A DNA stretch of 64,000 nt from Actinomycetota bacterium (GCA_009885805.1 VFJZ01000030.1:54125-118124); one strand, 5' to 3'. Numbered from the stretch's first letter, positions 26,591 to 35,574 are shown. Notes: a model not told the origin generated them from the sequence alone. Numbers and translations: made by a program.

Positions 26591-28006
26591 ATGCTGCGAC
26601 TCGTCGACGTCCTCACCCTGCCGCCGGTGGCCGCAGGAGCACCCCGCGTCCTGGCCGGCGCCGGCCGCCTCGATGCGGCCGTGCGCTGGGCGCACGTGTT
26701 CGAGAACCGCGAGGTGGCCGGCGCCGTCGAAGGTGACGAACTGCTGCTCACGACCGGCGTTTCGCTTGTGGCGATGGCCGACACGGCCATCGGGCAACTG
26801 GTCGACGAACTGTCAACTGCGCGCGTGTCCGGCCTCGCACTCGAGCTGGGCTCCGTCTACGCGGAGGCGCCGGACGTCCTCGTGGCCGCCTGCGCGCGCG
26901 TCGGGCTGCCGCTGATCGCCTTCGGCCGACGCGTCCGCTTCGTCGAGATCACCCAGGCCGTCGCGGAGCTGCAGCTCGCCGCGGAGCTCGCCCGGCTGCG
27001 TCGGTCGGTCGGCGTGCAGGCGCGCCTGCGGGAGGCGGCACGCGATGGGCACGGGGCGGCGGCGCTGCTCGCCGGGCTGGCCGAGGCGCTCGACGCCGAA
27101 CTGCTCGTCGAGCAACTCGACGGCGCGCCGATCCTCGCCGCGCCGGCCGACCGCGGGCTCTCCACCCGGTTTCTGGAGGCGCTCGCCGCCCGACGCGCCG
27201 GCCGCGACTCGCCCCTCATCACCCAGAGCGTCGTGATCCCGGGGCGCCGCGCGGCACGGCTGCACGCGCTGGTGCCCGACCCGACGGAGCTGGAGGAGCT
27301 GACCGTCTCCGAGGGTGCCTTCCTGCTCGGTGCCGCGCTGGCCGCCGAGCCGCGCCTCGACGAGCTGCTGGCCGACGACCGCGCCCGGCTCGTCCGCTCC
27401 CTGGCCGACGGCCGTGGGACGTCGGCCACCGACGCGCGCAGGCGGCTTCGCTCGGTCGGCGTCGACGTGGCCGACACCGTCACCGTGTTCGTGGCGCGCG
27501 GCGTCGAGGGCCCGGCACCGGCGCTCGCAGAGGTACACGGACGCCGCGCGCGCGGCCTCGTCGCGGCCGGAATGCCGTTGCCGGTCGCCGCAGCGACCGG
27601 CCTCGCGACTGCCTCGCTCGAGCCGCACGTGCTGCGCCAGGCGTTCGAGGACGCGGAGCGCGCGTCGCTGATCGCGCACGCCCTCGGGCGCGCCGTCGTC
27701 TGGGCGGACCGGGCCGCACCCTTCGATCCGGTCGCCGCGGCGGTGCTCGCCGGTCGGCGATTCGGGCCGGCGCTCTCGGCGCGAGACGAGCGGCTGCTCG
27801 ACGCTCTCGTCGGCACCGGCTTCGGGGTTGCCGCGACGGCGCGGCGGCTCGGCGTCTCCCGGCAATCCGTCTACAAGGAGCTGCCACGTGCCGAGCGGCG
27901 TCTCGGCGTGCGCCCGCTCGACCCCGGCGCCAGGGCCGAGATCTCCCTACGGCTGATCGTCCACCGCATGCAGGGGGCGGTCGAGGCGGACGGCGCGGGC
28001 TGGTAG
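26591..28006 (+). CDS. PucR-family transcriptional regulator
   Basis: PucR proteins have an N-terminal PucR ligand domain and a C-terminal helix-turn-helix and control purine, pyrimidine or amine catabolism. From ATG 26591 the 471-residue protein begins MLRLVDVLTLPPV and shows ELLLTTGVSL in the PucR domain. The C-terminal HTH region is GVAATARRLGVSRQSVYK (about residues 415-435). A TTG at 26579 would add four residues. It is divergent from the mmsA operon and probably binds the palindrome at 26547. The F420 genes cofD and cofE follow on the same strand 15 bases later, so they may share its transcript. Confidence 0.88.
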   Translation: MLRLVDVLTLPPVAAGAPRVLAGAGRLDAAVRWAHVFENREVAGAVEGDELLLTTGVSLVAMADTAIGQLVDELSTARVSGLALELGSVYAEAPDVLVAACARVGLPLIAFGRRVRFVEITQAVAELQLAAELARLRRSVGVQARLREAARDGHGAAALLAGLAEALDAELLVEQLDGAPILAAPADRGLSTRFLEALAARRAGRDSPLITQSVVIPGRRAARLHALVPDPTELEELTVSEGAFLLGAALAAEPRLDELLADDRARLVRSLADGRGTSATDARRRLRSVGVDVADTVTVFVARGVEGPAPALAEVHGRRARGLVAAGMPLPVAAATGLATASLEPHVLRQAFEDAERASLIAHALGRAVVWADRAAPFDPVAAAVLAGRRFGPALSARDERLLDALVGTGFGVAATARRLGVSRQSVYKELPRAERRLGVRPLDPGARAEISLRLIVHRMQGAVEADGAGW

Positions 28007-28020
28007 GGCATCCTTTCGGC

Positions 28021-28935
28021 GTGCGCATCACTATCCTCTCCGGCGGTGTCGGTGGTGCGCGCTTCACGCTCGGCGTCCTCGCCGCCCTGCCCGACGCCGA
28101 GGTGACGGTGATCGCGAATGTGGGCGACGACCTCGAGCACTGGGGCCTGCACGTCTCGCCGGACGTCGACACGGTGCTGTACACGCTCGCCGGCCGCGTC
28201 GGTGCCGCCGGCTGGGGGGTGCGGGACGACTCCCGCCACGCCCTCGCCACGGTCCGCGAACTCGGGGGCGCCGACTGGTTCATCCTCGGCGACCACGACC
28301 TCGGCCTGCACGTCGTCCGCACGCAGCGGCTGGCGGCCTCCGAACCGCTGTCGGCGATCGTCGCGGACGTCGCCGCGCGCATGGGCGTCGGCGCCCGCAT
28401 CCTGCCGGCCACCGACGCTCGCCTGCGCACCGTGATGATGACGGACGAGGGTGAACTGGCGTTCCAGGACTGGCTCGTGCGGCGCCGCGCGGAGCCCGTC
28501 GTCCGCTCGATCCGTTTCGACGGCGCCGGCGCGCCGGCGGCGCCCGGCGTCCTGGAGGCGATCGCGACCGCCGACCGCGTACTGCTCGCGCCGTCGAACC
28601 CGTTCATCTCGCTCGACCCGATCCTCGCTGTCGCGGGCGTCCGCGAGGCCCTCGAGTCGCGCCGAGCGACCGTCGTCGCGGTCTCGCCGATCATCGCCGG
28701 CCGAGCCGTCAAGGGGCCGCTCGGTGAGCTGCTCGACTGGCTCGGGCACGAGCGGTCGACGGTCGGCGTCGCCCGCTACCTGGCGCCACTCGTGGGGACG
28801 TTCGTCCTCGATGCCGCCGACAGGGCGCGTGCCGCCGACGTTCGCGCACTCGGGCTCCGGCCGGTCGTGACCGACACGCTGATGGCGGACGCCGCCGCCC
28901 GCACCGCGCTCGCCCACGTCGCGCTGACGACGTGA
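28021..28935 (+). CDS. cofD: 2-phospho-L-lactate transferase (FbiA/CofD)
   Basis: It transfers the phospholactyl or phosphoenolpyruvyl group from the CofC product to Fo, giving F420-0 or dehydro-F420-0. The 304-residue protein starts at GTG 28021 and shows LSGGVGGARFTLGVL, VTVIANVGDDLEHWGLHVSP, TVLYTLAGRV, LGDHDLGLHVVRTQRL and LLAPSNPFISLDPIL. All match the CofD family. Its stop overlaps the cofE start by 4 bases (GTGA), so the two are coupled. Confidence 0.95.
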   Translation: MRITILSGGVGGARFTLGVLAALPDAEVTVIANVGDDLEHWGLHVSPDVDTVLYTLAGRVGAAGWGVRDDSRHALATVRELGGADWFILGDHDLGLHVVRTQRLAASEPLSAIVADVAARMGVGARILPATDARLRTVMMTDEGELAFQDWLVRRRAEPVVRSIRFDGAGAPAAPGVLEAIATADRVLLAPSNPFISLDPILAVAGVREALESRRATVVAVSPIIAGRAVKGPLGELLDWLGHERSTVGVARYLAPLVGTFVLDAADRARAADVRALGLRPVVTDTLMADAAARTALAHVALTT

Positions 28936-29654
28936 CGCCGCTCGCCGTCACGCCGCTGACCGGGGTGCCGCAGATCGCCGCTGGCGACGATCTCGGGGCG
29001 CTGCTCGCGGCGGCGATCGAGCTCCTGCCTGCGGACGTCGTCGTCGTCGCCCAGAAGGTCGTCTCCAAGGCGGAGGGCCGGGTCGTCGACCTCGCCGGGG
29101 TCGAGCCGTCCGACGAGGCGATCGCGATTGCGGGCGCCGACGAGGATCCGCGCTACATCGAGGTCGTGCTCCGGGAGACGGTGCGGGTTGTCCGTCGACG
29201 TGGCAGCCTGCTGATCTGCCAGACCCGCCACGGCTTCGTCTGCGCCTCGGCGGGCGTCGACCGGTCGAACGCGTCGCGCCCGGACCAGGCGATCCTCCTG
29301 CCAGTCGACCCCGACGCCTCCGCGCGGGGCATCCGCGACGCCCTCCCGGTCGGTGTCGCCGTGATCGTCTCGGACTCGTTCGGACGGCCGTTCCGGCAGG
29401 CCATCTGCGGCGTTGCGATCGGCTGCGCCGGCATCGCGGCCGTCGACGATCGGATCGGCGCGCCGGATGATGCCGGGCGGCCGTTCGCCGGGACGACGGT
29501 GCACGTCGCCGACGAGCTGGCGGCGATCGCCGACCACGTGATGGGGCCGGCCGGTGGGATCCCGGCGGTGCGGATTCGCGGCGCGAGGTTCAGGCCCGAC
29601 GAGGGCGGTGTGGCCGCGACCGTGATGCCATCCGGGCGCGATCTGTTTGCCTGA
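28932..29654 (+). CDS. cofE: Coenzyme F420:L-glutamate ligase, single-domain CofE
   Basis: It adds glutamates to F420-0 using GTP. The 240-residue protein has VVVVAQKVVSKAEGRVVDL, LICQTRHGFVCASAGVDRSN, LPVDPDASARGIRDAL and VIVSDSFGRPFRQ. It covers only the ligase domain. Mycobacterial FbiB carries an additional C-terminal flavin domain that reduces dehydro-F420-0; that domain is absent here. The stop codon lies in an operator-like inverted repeat ahead of the Rieske oxygenase gene. Confidence 0.94.
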   Translation: MTPLAVTPLTGVPQIAAGDDLGALLAAAIELLPADVVVVAQKVVSKAEGRVVDLAGVEPSDEAIAIAGADEDPRYIEVVLRETVRVVRRRGSLLICQTRHGFVCASAGVDRSNASRPDQAILLPVDPDASARGIRDALPVGVAVIVSDSFGRPFRQAICGVAIGCAGIAAVDDRIGAPDDAGRPFAGTTVHVADELAAIADHVMGPAGGIPAVRIRGARFRPDEGGVAATVMPSGRDLFA

Positions 29655-29665
29655 TTGATCAGTCA
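29652..29665. promoter_or_regulatory. TetR-type operator candidate TGATTGATCAGTCA
   Basis: The halves TGATTGA and TCAGTCA are inverted repeats with 6 of 7 matches. It overlaps the cofE stop and lies 6 bases upstream of the TACACT box of the Rieske oxygenase gene. The form resembles TetR/AcrR-family operators. No tetR gene is in the window. Confidence 0.45.
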
Positions 29666-29671
29666 GTCAGA

Positions 29672-29677
29672 TACACT
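29672..29677 (+). promoter_or_regulatory. -10 element TACACT before the Rieske oxygenase gene
   Basis: TACACT is followed by exactly 6 bases and the ATG at 29684, with no ribosome binding site. This predicts a leaderless transcript. Confidence 0.55.
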
Positions 29678-29683
29678 GGCACG

Positions 29684-30745
29684 ATGCTCCAGACGTTGCC
29701 AGGCGCCGACTACCACGATTCCGCCGTCTACGAGGTGGAGCGGGAACGGATCTTCCACCGCCAGTGGTTCTACGCCGTCAGGGCGGACCGGATCGCGGCT
29801 GCCGGCGCGTACGTCACGGTGGATGTCGCCGGCGAGTCCGTGCTCGTCGTGCGCGGCGAGGACGGTCTCGTGAGGGCGTTCTACAACGTCTGCCGCCACC
29901 GCGGCTCCAGGCTCTGCGACGACGACCAGGGCAGCGTCCGCCGGGCGATCAAGTGTCCGTACCACGCCTGGTCGTACGGCCTCGACGGCGCCCTCATCGG
30001 TACGCCGAACGTCGCGCCCGACGAGATCGACCGGGCGACACTCGGTCTCTGGCCGGTCGCGTGCGACGTCTGGGACGGCTGCGTCTTCGTCTGCCTGGCC
30101 GCCGAGCCGCCGGCGCTCCCGGCCCCGGAGTCGTTCGAGCGCTTCGGCCTCGGCGGCCTCGTCACCGGGCGCCGGACCGTCAGCGAGGTCCGCGCGAACT
30201 GGAAGATCCTGATCGAGAACTACAACGAGTGCCTGCACTGCCCGACGGTCCATCCCGAACTGGTGCAGCTGATTCCGTCGTACCGCTCCGGCTCGGTCGT
30301 CGAGGCGGGTCGCGACGACGGCGGCGTCAGCCTGGCGAACCGGGGCGTCGCGTTCACCCTCAGCGGCGCGACGAGCCTGCCGCTGCTCCCCGACCTGACC
30401 GAGGCCGACCGCACGGCCTACTTCGGCGCGGTCGTCTTCCCGAACATGTTTATCGACGTGACGGGCACCTCCGCAATCGTCACGGCGTTGCTGCCGGTCG
30501 CCGCCGACCGGACGACGATCGTCACCGAGTACCTCTTCCGGCCGGAGACGGTGGGCGCGCCGGACTTCGACTGCTCCGACGTCGTCGACTTCTCGGAACT
30601 CGTCGCGCGTCAGGACTACGTCGTCTGCGAGCGCGTTCAGCGCGGGGTCTCCTCGCGGGCGTTCGGCCACGGTGTGTACGCGGCCAAAGACGAGGCCCTG
30701 CGGGAGTTCAACGACAGCTACCTGGCGGTCCGCGGGCCACTCTGA
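29684..30745 (+). CDS. Rieske non-heme iron oxygenase, alpha subunit
   Basis: Ring-hydroxylating or demethylating oxygenases take electrons through a Rieske 2Fe-2S centre to a mononuclear iron. The 353-residue protein has the Rieske ligands in CRHRGSRLC (near residue 69) and CPYHAWSYG (near 91), and the iron site NYNECLHCPTVHPEL (near 180). No beta subunit, ferredoxin or reductase gene is adjacent, so it is probably a single-subunit type relying on electron carriers encoded elsewhere. Substrates in this family range from aromatic acids to quaternary amines; none is indicated here. Confidence 0.9.
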   Translation: MLQTLPGADYHDSAVYEVERERIFHRQWFYAVRADRIAAAGAYVTVDVAGESVLVVRGEDGLVRAFYNVCRHRGSRLCDDDQGSVRRAIKCPYHAWSYGLDGALIGTPNVAPDEIDRATLGLWPVACDVWDGCVFVCLAAEPPALPAPESFERFGLGGLVTGRRTVSEVRANWKILIENYNECLHCPTVHPELVQLIPSYRSGSVVEAGRDDGGVSLANRGVAFTLSGATSLPLLPDLTEADRTAYFGAVVFPNMFIDVTGTSAIVTALLPVAADRTTIVTEYLFRPETVGAPDFDCSDVVDFSELVARQDYVVCERVQRGVSSRAFGHGVYAAKDEALREFNDSYLAVRGPL

Positions 30746-30748
30746 GCA

Positions 30749-30754
30749 TACGCT
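30749..30754 (+). promoter_or_regulatory. -10 element TACGCT before the PPOX gene
   Basis: TACGCT is followed by 6 bases and the ATG at 30761. No ribosome binding site is visible. Confidence 0.55.
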
Positions 30755-30760
30755 GCCGGC

Positions 30761-31153
30761 ATGGCTCTCACCGACAAGCTCCAGGCTCTGCTCGACAACC
30801 CGCGCGTCTACGCGATGCTCGGCACGGTCGCGCCCAGCGGCTACGCCCAGGTCAACCCGATGTGGATCGACCGTGAGGGTGACCTGATCACCTTCAACTC
30901 CGAGATCGGGCGCGCCAAGGTGCGGCAGCTCGAGGCCGACCCGCGCGTCACCGTCACCCTCTTCGACCTCGACGAGCCCTACAACTACACGCAGCTGCAG
31001 GGCACGGTCACGACGGTCACGGGGCATGAGGCCGAGGATCACATCGACCGGCTGGCGAAGAAGTACCTCGACAAGGACCAGTACCCCTGGCGCGAGGAGG
31101 GTGCGCACCGGATCAAGTACATCTTCACGCCCGTCCGCACCTCCGGCATGTAG
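30761..31153 (+). CDS. PPOX-class F420-dependent oxidoreductase
   Basis: A 130-residue split beta-barrel flavin/deazaflavin-binding protein of the pyridoxamine-phosphate-oxidase superfamily, FDOR-B-like. It shows YAMLGTVAPSGYAQVNPMW, IDREGDLITFNSEIGRAK and DEPYNYTQLQGTVTTV; the family reduces substrates with F420H2. Its location between F420 biosynthesis genes (cofE upstream, fbiC downstream) supports use of F420. The physiological substrate is unknown. Confidence 0.85.
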   Translation: MALTDKLQALLDNPRVYAMLGTVAPSGYAQVNPMWIDREGDLITFNSEIGRAKVRQLEADPRVTVTLFDLDEPYNYTQLQGTVTTVTGHEAEDHIDRLAKKYLDKDQYPWREEGAHRIKYIFTPVRTSGM

Positions 31154-31156
31154 CCT
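31151..31156 (+). promoter_or_regulatory. -10 element TAGCCT before fbiC
   Basis: TAGCCT overlaps the stop codon of the PPOX gene and is followed by 6 bases and the GTG of fbiC, consistent with a leaderless transcript. Confidence 0.5.
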
Positions 31157-31162
31157 GCGGCC

Positions 31163-33523
31163 GTGGATCGCGGTGAGGTCGGAGAGCTGTGCGCGCGGGC
31201 CCGCGAGGTGCGCGACCGCGCGCGCGGCAGCGTCGTCACCTACTCGCCCAAGGTCTTCATCCCGCTGACGGCGCTCTGTCGCGACGTCTGCCACTACTGC
31301 ACGTTCGCGCGTCCGCCGCGTCGTGGTGAGCGCGCCTACCTGATGCTCGACGAGGTCCTGGCGATCGCGCGCGCCGGGGCCGCCGCGGGCTGCCGCGAGG
31401 CGCTCTTCACGCTCGGCGACAAGCCCGAGTTGCGCTACCGCGTCGCCCGTGACGAGCTCGCCGCGCTCGGCCACGCGACGACGGCGTCGTACCTGGTGGA
31501 GGCCGCGCGCGCCGTGCTCGAGGAGACGGGGCTGCTCCCGCACGCCAACCCCGGCGTCCTCGCCGACGACGAACTGCTGGCGCTGCGCGAGGTGTGCGGC
31601 AGCCAGGGGATCATGCTCGAGACGGCCTCCGCCCGGCTCTCGGAGCGGGGGATGCCGCACTTCGGCTCGCCGGACAAGCACCCGACCATCAGGCTCGACG
31701 CGCTCGCCCGCGCCGGGCGGCTGCGGATCCCCTACACGAGCGGCATCCTGATCGGTATCGGCGAGACCCGCGCGGAACGTGTCGAGGCGCTCGAGGCGCT
31801 GCGCGACCTGCACCTCGCGCACGGGCATCTCCAGGAGGTGATCGTCCAGAACTTCCGCGCGAAGGCCGGCACGAAGATGGTCGCCGCACCGGAGCCGTCG
31901 CTCGACGACCACCTCTGGACGATCGCGACCGCCCGGCTGATCCTGCCGCCGGACGTGTCGATCCAGGCACCGCCGAACCTCGCCTACGACGACTTCCCTC
32001 GCCTGCTGGAGGCCGGCATCGACGACTGGGGCGGCGTCTCGCCGGTGACGATCGATCACGTCAACCCCGAGGCGCCGTGGCCGGATCTGGAACGCCTCGA
32101 GGCGGCAACCGCTGCGGCGGGCATGACGCTCGTGCCGCGGCTGTGCGTCTATCCCGACTTCCAGGGGCCGGAGTGGCTGGCGCCGCCCGTACGGGCCGCC
32201 GTGCTCGCCGCCGCCGACGGCCATGGCCATGCCCGCGGCGACGCGGACTGGTTCGTCGGCACGACGCCCGGTCTCCCGCAGCTGCCGGAGCGGCCTCGGC
32301 GCGGCGGCAGCTCGCGGGCGTTCGGCGAGGCGCTCGAGGCGCGCGGGCCCGACCTTGCCGCGGCAACCGCGCTGCTGGCGGCGCGCGGGCCGGAGATCGA
32401 CCGCCTCGTGGCCGCCGCGGATGCGCTGCGGCGGGAGCGCAACGGCGACGACGTCACGTACGTCGTCTGCCGGAACATCAACTACACCAACGTCTGCTAC
32501 TTCCGCTGCGGCTTCTGCGCCTTCTCCAAGGGCAAGCTGGCGGAGAACCTGCGCGGCCCGGCCTACCTGCTCGGGCGGGAGGAGATCCTGAGGCGCTGCC
32601 ACGAGGCGTGGGAGCGCGGCGGCACCGAGGTCTGCCTGCAGGGCGGCATCCACCCGGGCTTCACCGGGCGCTGGTATCTGGAGCTGGTCGAGGCGATCCG
32701 CGGCGAGCTGCCGGAGCTGCACATCCACGCCTTCTCGCCGCTCGAGGTCTGGCAGGGTGCGCACACTGCCGAGATGCCGCTCCGCGAGTACCTGGAGCGG
32801 CTGCGCGACGCCGGCCTCGGCTCGCTGCCCGGCACGGCGGCGGAGATCCTCGATGACGAGATTCGCGCCGTGCTGTGTCCCGACAAGGTCAATACCGCGC
32901 AGTGGCTCGAGGTGATGCGCACGGCCCATGCCGTCGGCCTGCGGACGACGTCGACGATCATGTTCGGGCATGTCGAGCGCCCCGTCCACCAGGCGCGGCA
33001 CCTGCTCGCGCTGCGCGACCTCGCCGCCGAGACCGGCGGGTTCACGGAGTTCGTGCCGCTGCCGTTCGTCCATGCGGAGGCGCCGATCGGTCTCAAGGGT
33101 GGCGCGCGGCGGGGACCGACGTTCGAGGAGTCGATCGTGCTGCACGCCGCCGCGCGCCTGATCCTCGATCCGCACATCACGAACATCCAGGCGTCCTGGG
33201 TCAAGCTCGGCCCGGAGGGAGCGGCCGCGCTGCTCGCGAGCGGCGTCAATGACCTCGGCGGCACGCTGATGAACGAGTCGATCTCACGCGCCGCCGGGGC
33301 CGCGCACGGGCAGGAATGCCCGCCGGAGCGGATGGAGCAGGTGATCCGGGCCGCCGGGCGTGCGCCGGTCCAGCGCACGACGCTCTACGGCCGCCCCCCC
33401 GTCGCCCAGGTGGCGCGGTCGTTCGGCGCGCCACCCCTAGCCGATACGCCGCCGCCGCCGTACGACGACTCGGGCCTGGTGCGGCCGGCGAAGCTGCACC
33501 GGCCGGGCCTCGCGGTCGGCTGA
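31163..33523 (+). CDS. fbiC: FbiC: fused CofG-CofH Fo synthase
   Basis: It makes 7,8-didemethyl-8-hydroxy-5-deazariboflavin (Fo) from tyrosine and a flavin pathway intermediate using two radical-SAM centres. The 786-residue protein begins with GTG 31163. The CofG half has CRDVCHYCTFARPP (CxxxCxxC, near residue 39) and FTLGDKPE. The CofH half starts around residue 400 with NINYTNVCYFRCGFCAFSK (near 440) and EVCLQGGIHP. Both 4Fe-4S motifs are intact. The fusion is typical of actinobacteria, whereas archaea and cyanobacteria have separate genes. Confidence 0.96.
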   Translation: MDRGEVGELCARAREVRDRARGSVVTYSPKVFIPLTALCRDVCHYCTFARPPRRGERAYLMLDEVLAIARAGAAAGCREALFTLGDKPELRYRVARDELAALGHATTASYLVEAARAVLEETGLLPHANPGVLADDELLALREVCGSQGIMLETASARLSERGMPHFGSPDKHPTIRLDALARAGRLRIPYTSGILIGIGETRAERVEALEALRDLHLAHGHLQEVIVQNFRAKAGTKMVAAPEPSLDDHLWTIATARLILPPDVSIQAPPNLAYDDFPRLLEAGIDDWGGVSPVTIDHVNPEAPWPDLERLEAATAAAGMTLVPRLCVYPDFQGPEWLAPPVRAAVLAAADGHGHARGDADWFVGTTPGLPQLPERPRRGGSSRAFGEALEARGPDLAAATALLAARGPEIDRLVAAADALRRERNGDDVTYVVCRNINYTNVCYFRCGFCAFSKGKLAENLRGPAYLLGREEILRRCHEAWERGGTEVCLQGGIHPGFTGRWYLELVEAIRGELPELHIHAFSPLEVWQGAHTAEMPLREYLERLRDAGLGSLPGTAAEILDDEIRAVLCPDKVNTAQWLEVMRTAHAVGLRTTSTIMFGHVERPVHQARHLLALRDLAAETGGFTEFVPLPFVHAEAPIGLKGGARRGPTFEESIVLHAAARLILDPHITNIQASWVKLGPEGAAALLASGVNDLGGTLMNESISRAAGAAHGQECPPERMEQVIRAAGRAPVQRTTLYGRPPVAQVARSFGAPPLADTPPPPYDDSGLVRPAKLHRPGLAVG

Positions 33524-33532
33524 CCGCGACGG

Positions 33533-34528
33533 TCAGCCGAAGCGGGCGCGCAGGCGCGGTAGCACGTCGCGGCTGAACAGCTCCAGGAACCGCGGCTGGT
33601 CCGGCCCCGGCGCATGGAACACGAGCTCCGTGAAGCCGAGCGCGACGTACGGTGCGATCCGCTCCACGACCTCGTCCGGGTCGGTCGAGACGATGAAACG
33701 GGTATGTGCCCGGTCGATCGCGGCGTCGGCGAGGCGTTCCATCTCGATCGGGTCCTCGACGCCCAGCTTCTCCTCGGGCGCCAGCGCGAGCGCCGCCCAC
33801 CAGTCGCACGCGCGCAGCGCGGCCTCGGAGTCCGTGTCGTAGGAGACCTTGATCTCGATCATCCGCCGTACCGTCGCCGGATCGCGGCCTGCGGCGACAG
33901 CGCCCTCGGCGACGGCGTCGGTCAGCTCCGTGTAGAGCTCGGGGCGCTTCCCGGAGGTGCAGATGAAGCCGTCGCCGACACGCCCGGCGAGCCTGGCGGC
34001 GAGCGGGCCCGAGGCAGCGACGTACACCGGCACGGGCACCTCTGGCCGGTCGTAGATCGTCGCCCGCTCGGCGCGGTAGAACTCGCCGCTGAACTCGACG
34101 CGCTCCTCACGCCAGAGCCGGCCGATCAGCTCGATCGCCTCCGCCAGCCGGAGTCGCCGCTCCTTCGCGCCCGGCCAGTCGGCGCCGGTCGCGGGCGTCT
34201 CGTTCATCGACTCGCCCGTACCGACGCCGAGGAACACGCGACCGGGATAGAGAACGCCGAGCGTCGCGAACGCCTGCGCCACGATCGACGGGTGGTAGCG
34301 CATCGTCGGCGTCAGGACGCTCGTGCCGAGCGTCAGCCGCTGGGTCGCCTGGCCGGCGGCTCCGAGCCACGCGAGAGCGTTCGGGGCGTGGCCGGACGAG
34401 TGCCGCCACGGCTGGAAGTGATCAGACAGCCCGGCGAGCTCGAAGCCGCGGCGCTCCGCCAGCTGCGTCCAGGCGATGAGATCTCGCGGGCCGAACTGCT
34501 CGGCCGACGCCTTCCAGCCGTACCGCAT
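33533..34528 (-). CDS. fgd: F420-dependent glucose-6-phosphate dehydrogenase-like LLM oxidoreductase
   Basis: FGD oxidises glucose-6-phosphate to 6-phosphogluconolactone and reduces F420. The 331-residue protein is strikingly close to mycobacterial Fgd1: YGWKASAEQFGPRDL, SDHFQPWRHSSGHAPNAL, GTSVLTPTMRYHP, FLGVGTGESMNE, DGFICTSGKRPELYTE, and FHAPGPDQPRFLELF near the end. His of SDHFQPW and Glu of GTGES correspond to catalytic residues in Fgd1. The gene is on the minus strand, convergent with fbiC, and its ATG overlaps the stop of an unknown gene (TGATG). A hydroxymycolate-type relative is the alternative. Confidence 0.87.
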   Translation of the reverse strand: MRYGWKASAEQFGPRDLIAWTQLAERRGFELAGLSDHFQPWRHSSGHAPNALAWLGAAGQATQRLTLGTSVLTPTMRYHPSIVAQAFATLGVLYPGRVFLGVGTGESMNETPATGADWPGAKERRLRLAEAIELIGRLWREERVEFSGEFYRAERATIYDRPEVPVPVYVAASGPLAARLAGRVGDGFICTSGKRPELYTELTDAVAEGAVAAGRDPATVRRMIEIKVSYDTDSEAALRACDWWAALALAPEEKLGVEDPIEMERLADAAIDRAHTRFIVSTDPDEVVERIAPYVALGFTELVFHAPGPDQPRFLELFSRDVLPRLRARFG

Positions 34529-35574
34529 CAGGCCGCGCTGTCGGCGAAACCGAGCGCGCTCGACGCTGCCCCGGCGAGACCGGCGATGTCGCCTCGGGCC
34601 CAGCGCAGCGCGTGCGGACGCCAGTCGGCCCAGCGCGTGCGGAACGCACCGGCGAGGAACACGCGCGCAACGGCGTCCCAGCCGTCCGCGTCGAGACGGG
34701 GTGCCAACCGCTCGAGGAGCGCCGCGGCGCGCTCGGCCGGCAGCACCGTGAGGAACGACGCCGCGGCGGCGGCCGGCGAGCGTCCGTCCTCGAGGCGTGC
34801 GAGCGGCAGACAGCGCTCGAGGACTCGCTCGGCGATGCGCCGATCGCCACCGGCGACGAGGGAGAGCTGACGGGCGGCGTGCCAGAGCAGTGCCGGCGCA
34901 TCGGACTCGAGCAGGCGCTCGCCGACGACGCGCACGATCTCCGTGTACGGCGTGTCGTCGTCCAGCGACTCGACCGTCACCTCGCCGACCCACTCGTCGG
35001 TGATCCGCGCCCGGGCACGGCCGGACGGCAGCATCTCGGTCTCCCGGACGAGCTGGTCGACCAGCTCGGCCAGCCCGGCGAGATCGCCGAGCGGGACGTC
35101 GAGCGTGGTCGCCGAGAAGGCGGCCGGGTCGACGACCGCACCGTCGAGCCAGCGCGCGGCCGGGTCGAGGTCGCCGCCGACCAGGGCTCTCAGTGCAGCG
35201 CGCCCACCCGGCGTCCCGAGCATGACGCGGCAGCCGGGCCGGAGGATCGTCTGCGGCACGGCCTCCCCCCGTGCCTCACGATCGAGGATCGCCGCGAGGA
35301 CGGGCCGTCGCAGCGACAGGGCCAGGAGCGCAGCCTCGATCGCGGGCAGCCGATCGTCGGCCAGTGCGAGCAGAACGAGATCAACGACCGCCGCATCGGG
35401 TGCGCGACGGGCACCGACCGGAAAGAGTTCACGCAGGGTGCTGGCAGAGACGCCGTCAGCGCGGGGGCACCGCGTCTCGACAGCGGCGACGGCCTCGGCG
35501 AACGTCACCTGGCGATCGCGGTACGCGGTCAGCAGGGCCCGGGCGAACCCGGCCGTGGCGGACGTGCGCGTCAT
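34528..35574 (-). CDS. Protein of unknown function coupled to fgd
   Basis: I do not recognise this 348-residue protein. From ATG 35574 it reads MTRTSATAGFARALL and is rich in Ala, Leu, Arg and Asp, probably soluble and helical. Visible features are RITDEWVGEVTVESLDDD in the middle and an Ala/Leu-rich C-terminal third that could form helical repeats. There is no signal peptide or membrane segment. The stop overlaps the fgd start by one base (TGATG), so the two products are made together. It diverges from secA. A TACGGT box lies 8 bases before the start. Confidence 0.7.
   Translation of the reverse strand: MTRTSATAGFARALLTAYRDRQVTFAEAVAAVETRCPRADGVSASTLRELFPVGARRAPDAAVVDLVLLALADDRLPAIEAALLALSLRRPVLAAILDREARGEAVPQTILRPGCRVMLGTPGGRAALRALVGGDLDPAARWLDGAVVDPAAFSATTLDVPLGDLAGLAELVDQLVRETEMLPSGRARARITDEWVGEVTVESLDDDTPYTEIVRVVGERLLESDAPALLWHAARQLSLVAGGDRRIAERVLERCLPLARLEDGRSPAAAAASFLTVLPAERAAALLERLAPRLDADGWDAVARVFLAGAFRTRWADWRPHALRWARGDIAGLAGAASSALGFADSAA

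Noticed and set aside
29663..33175. 1170-codon open frame on the minus strand opposite the Rieske, PPOX and fbiC genes
   Set aside because: It is a GC-rich shadow of the real plus-strand genes; the translation is Arg/Val/Asp-rich with no family motif.
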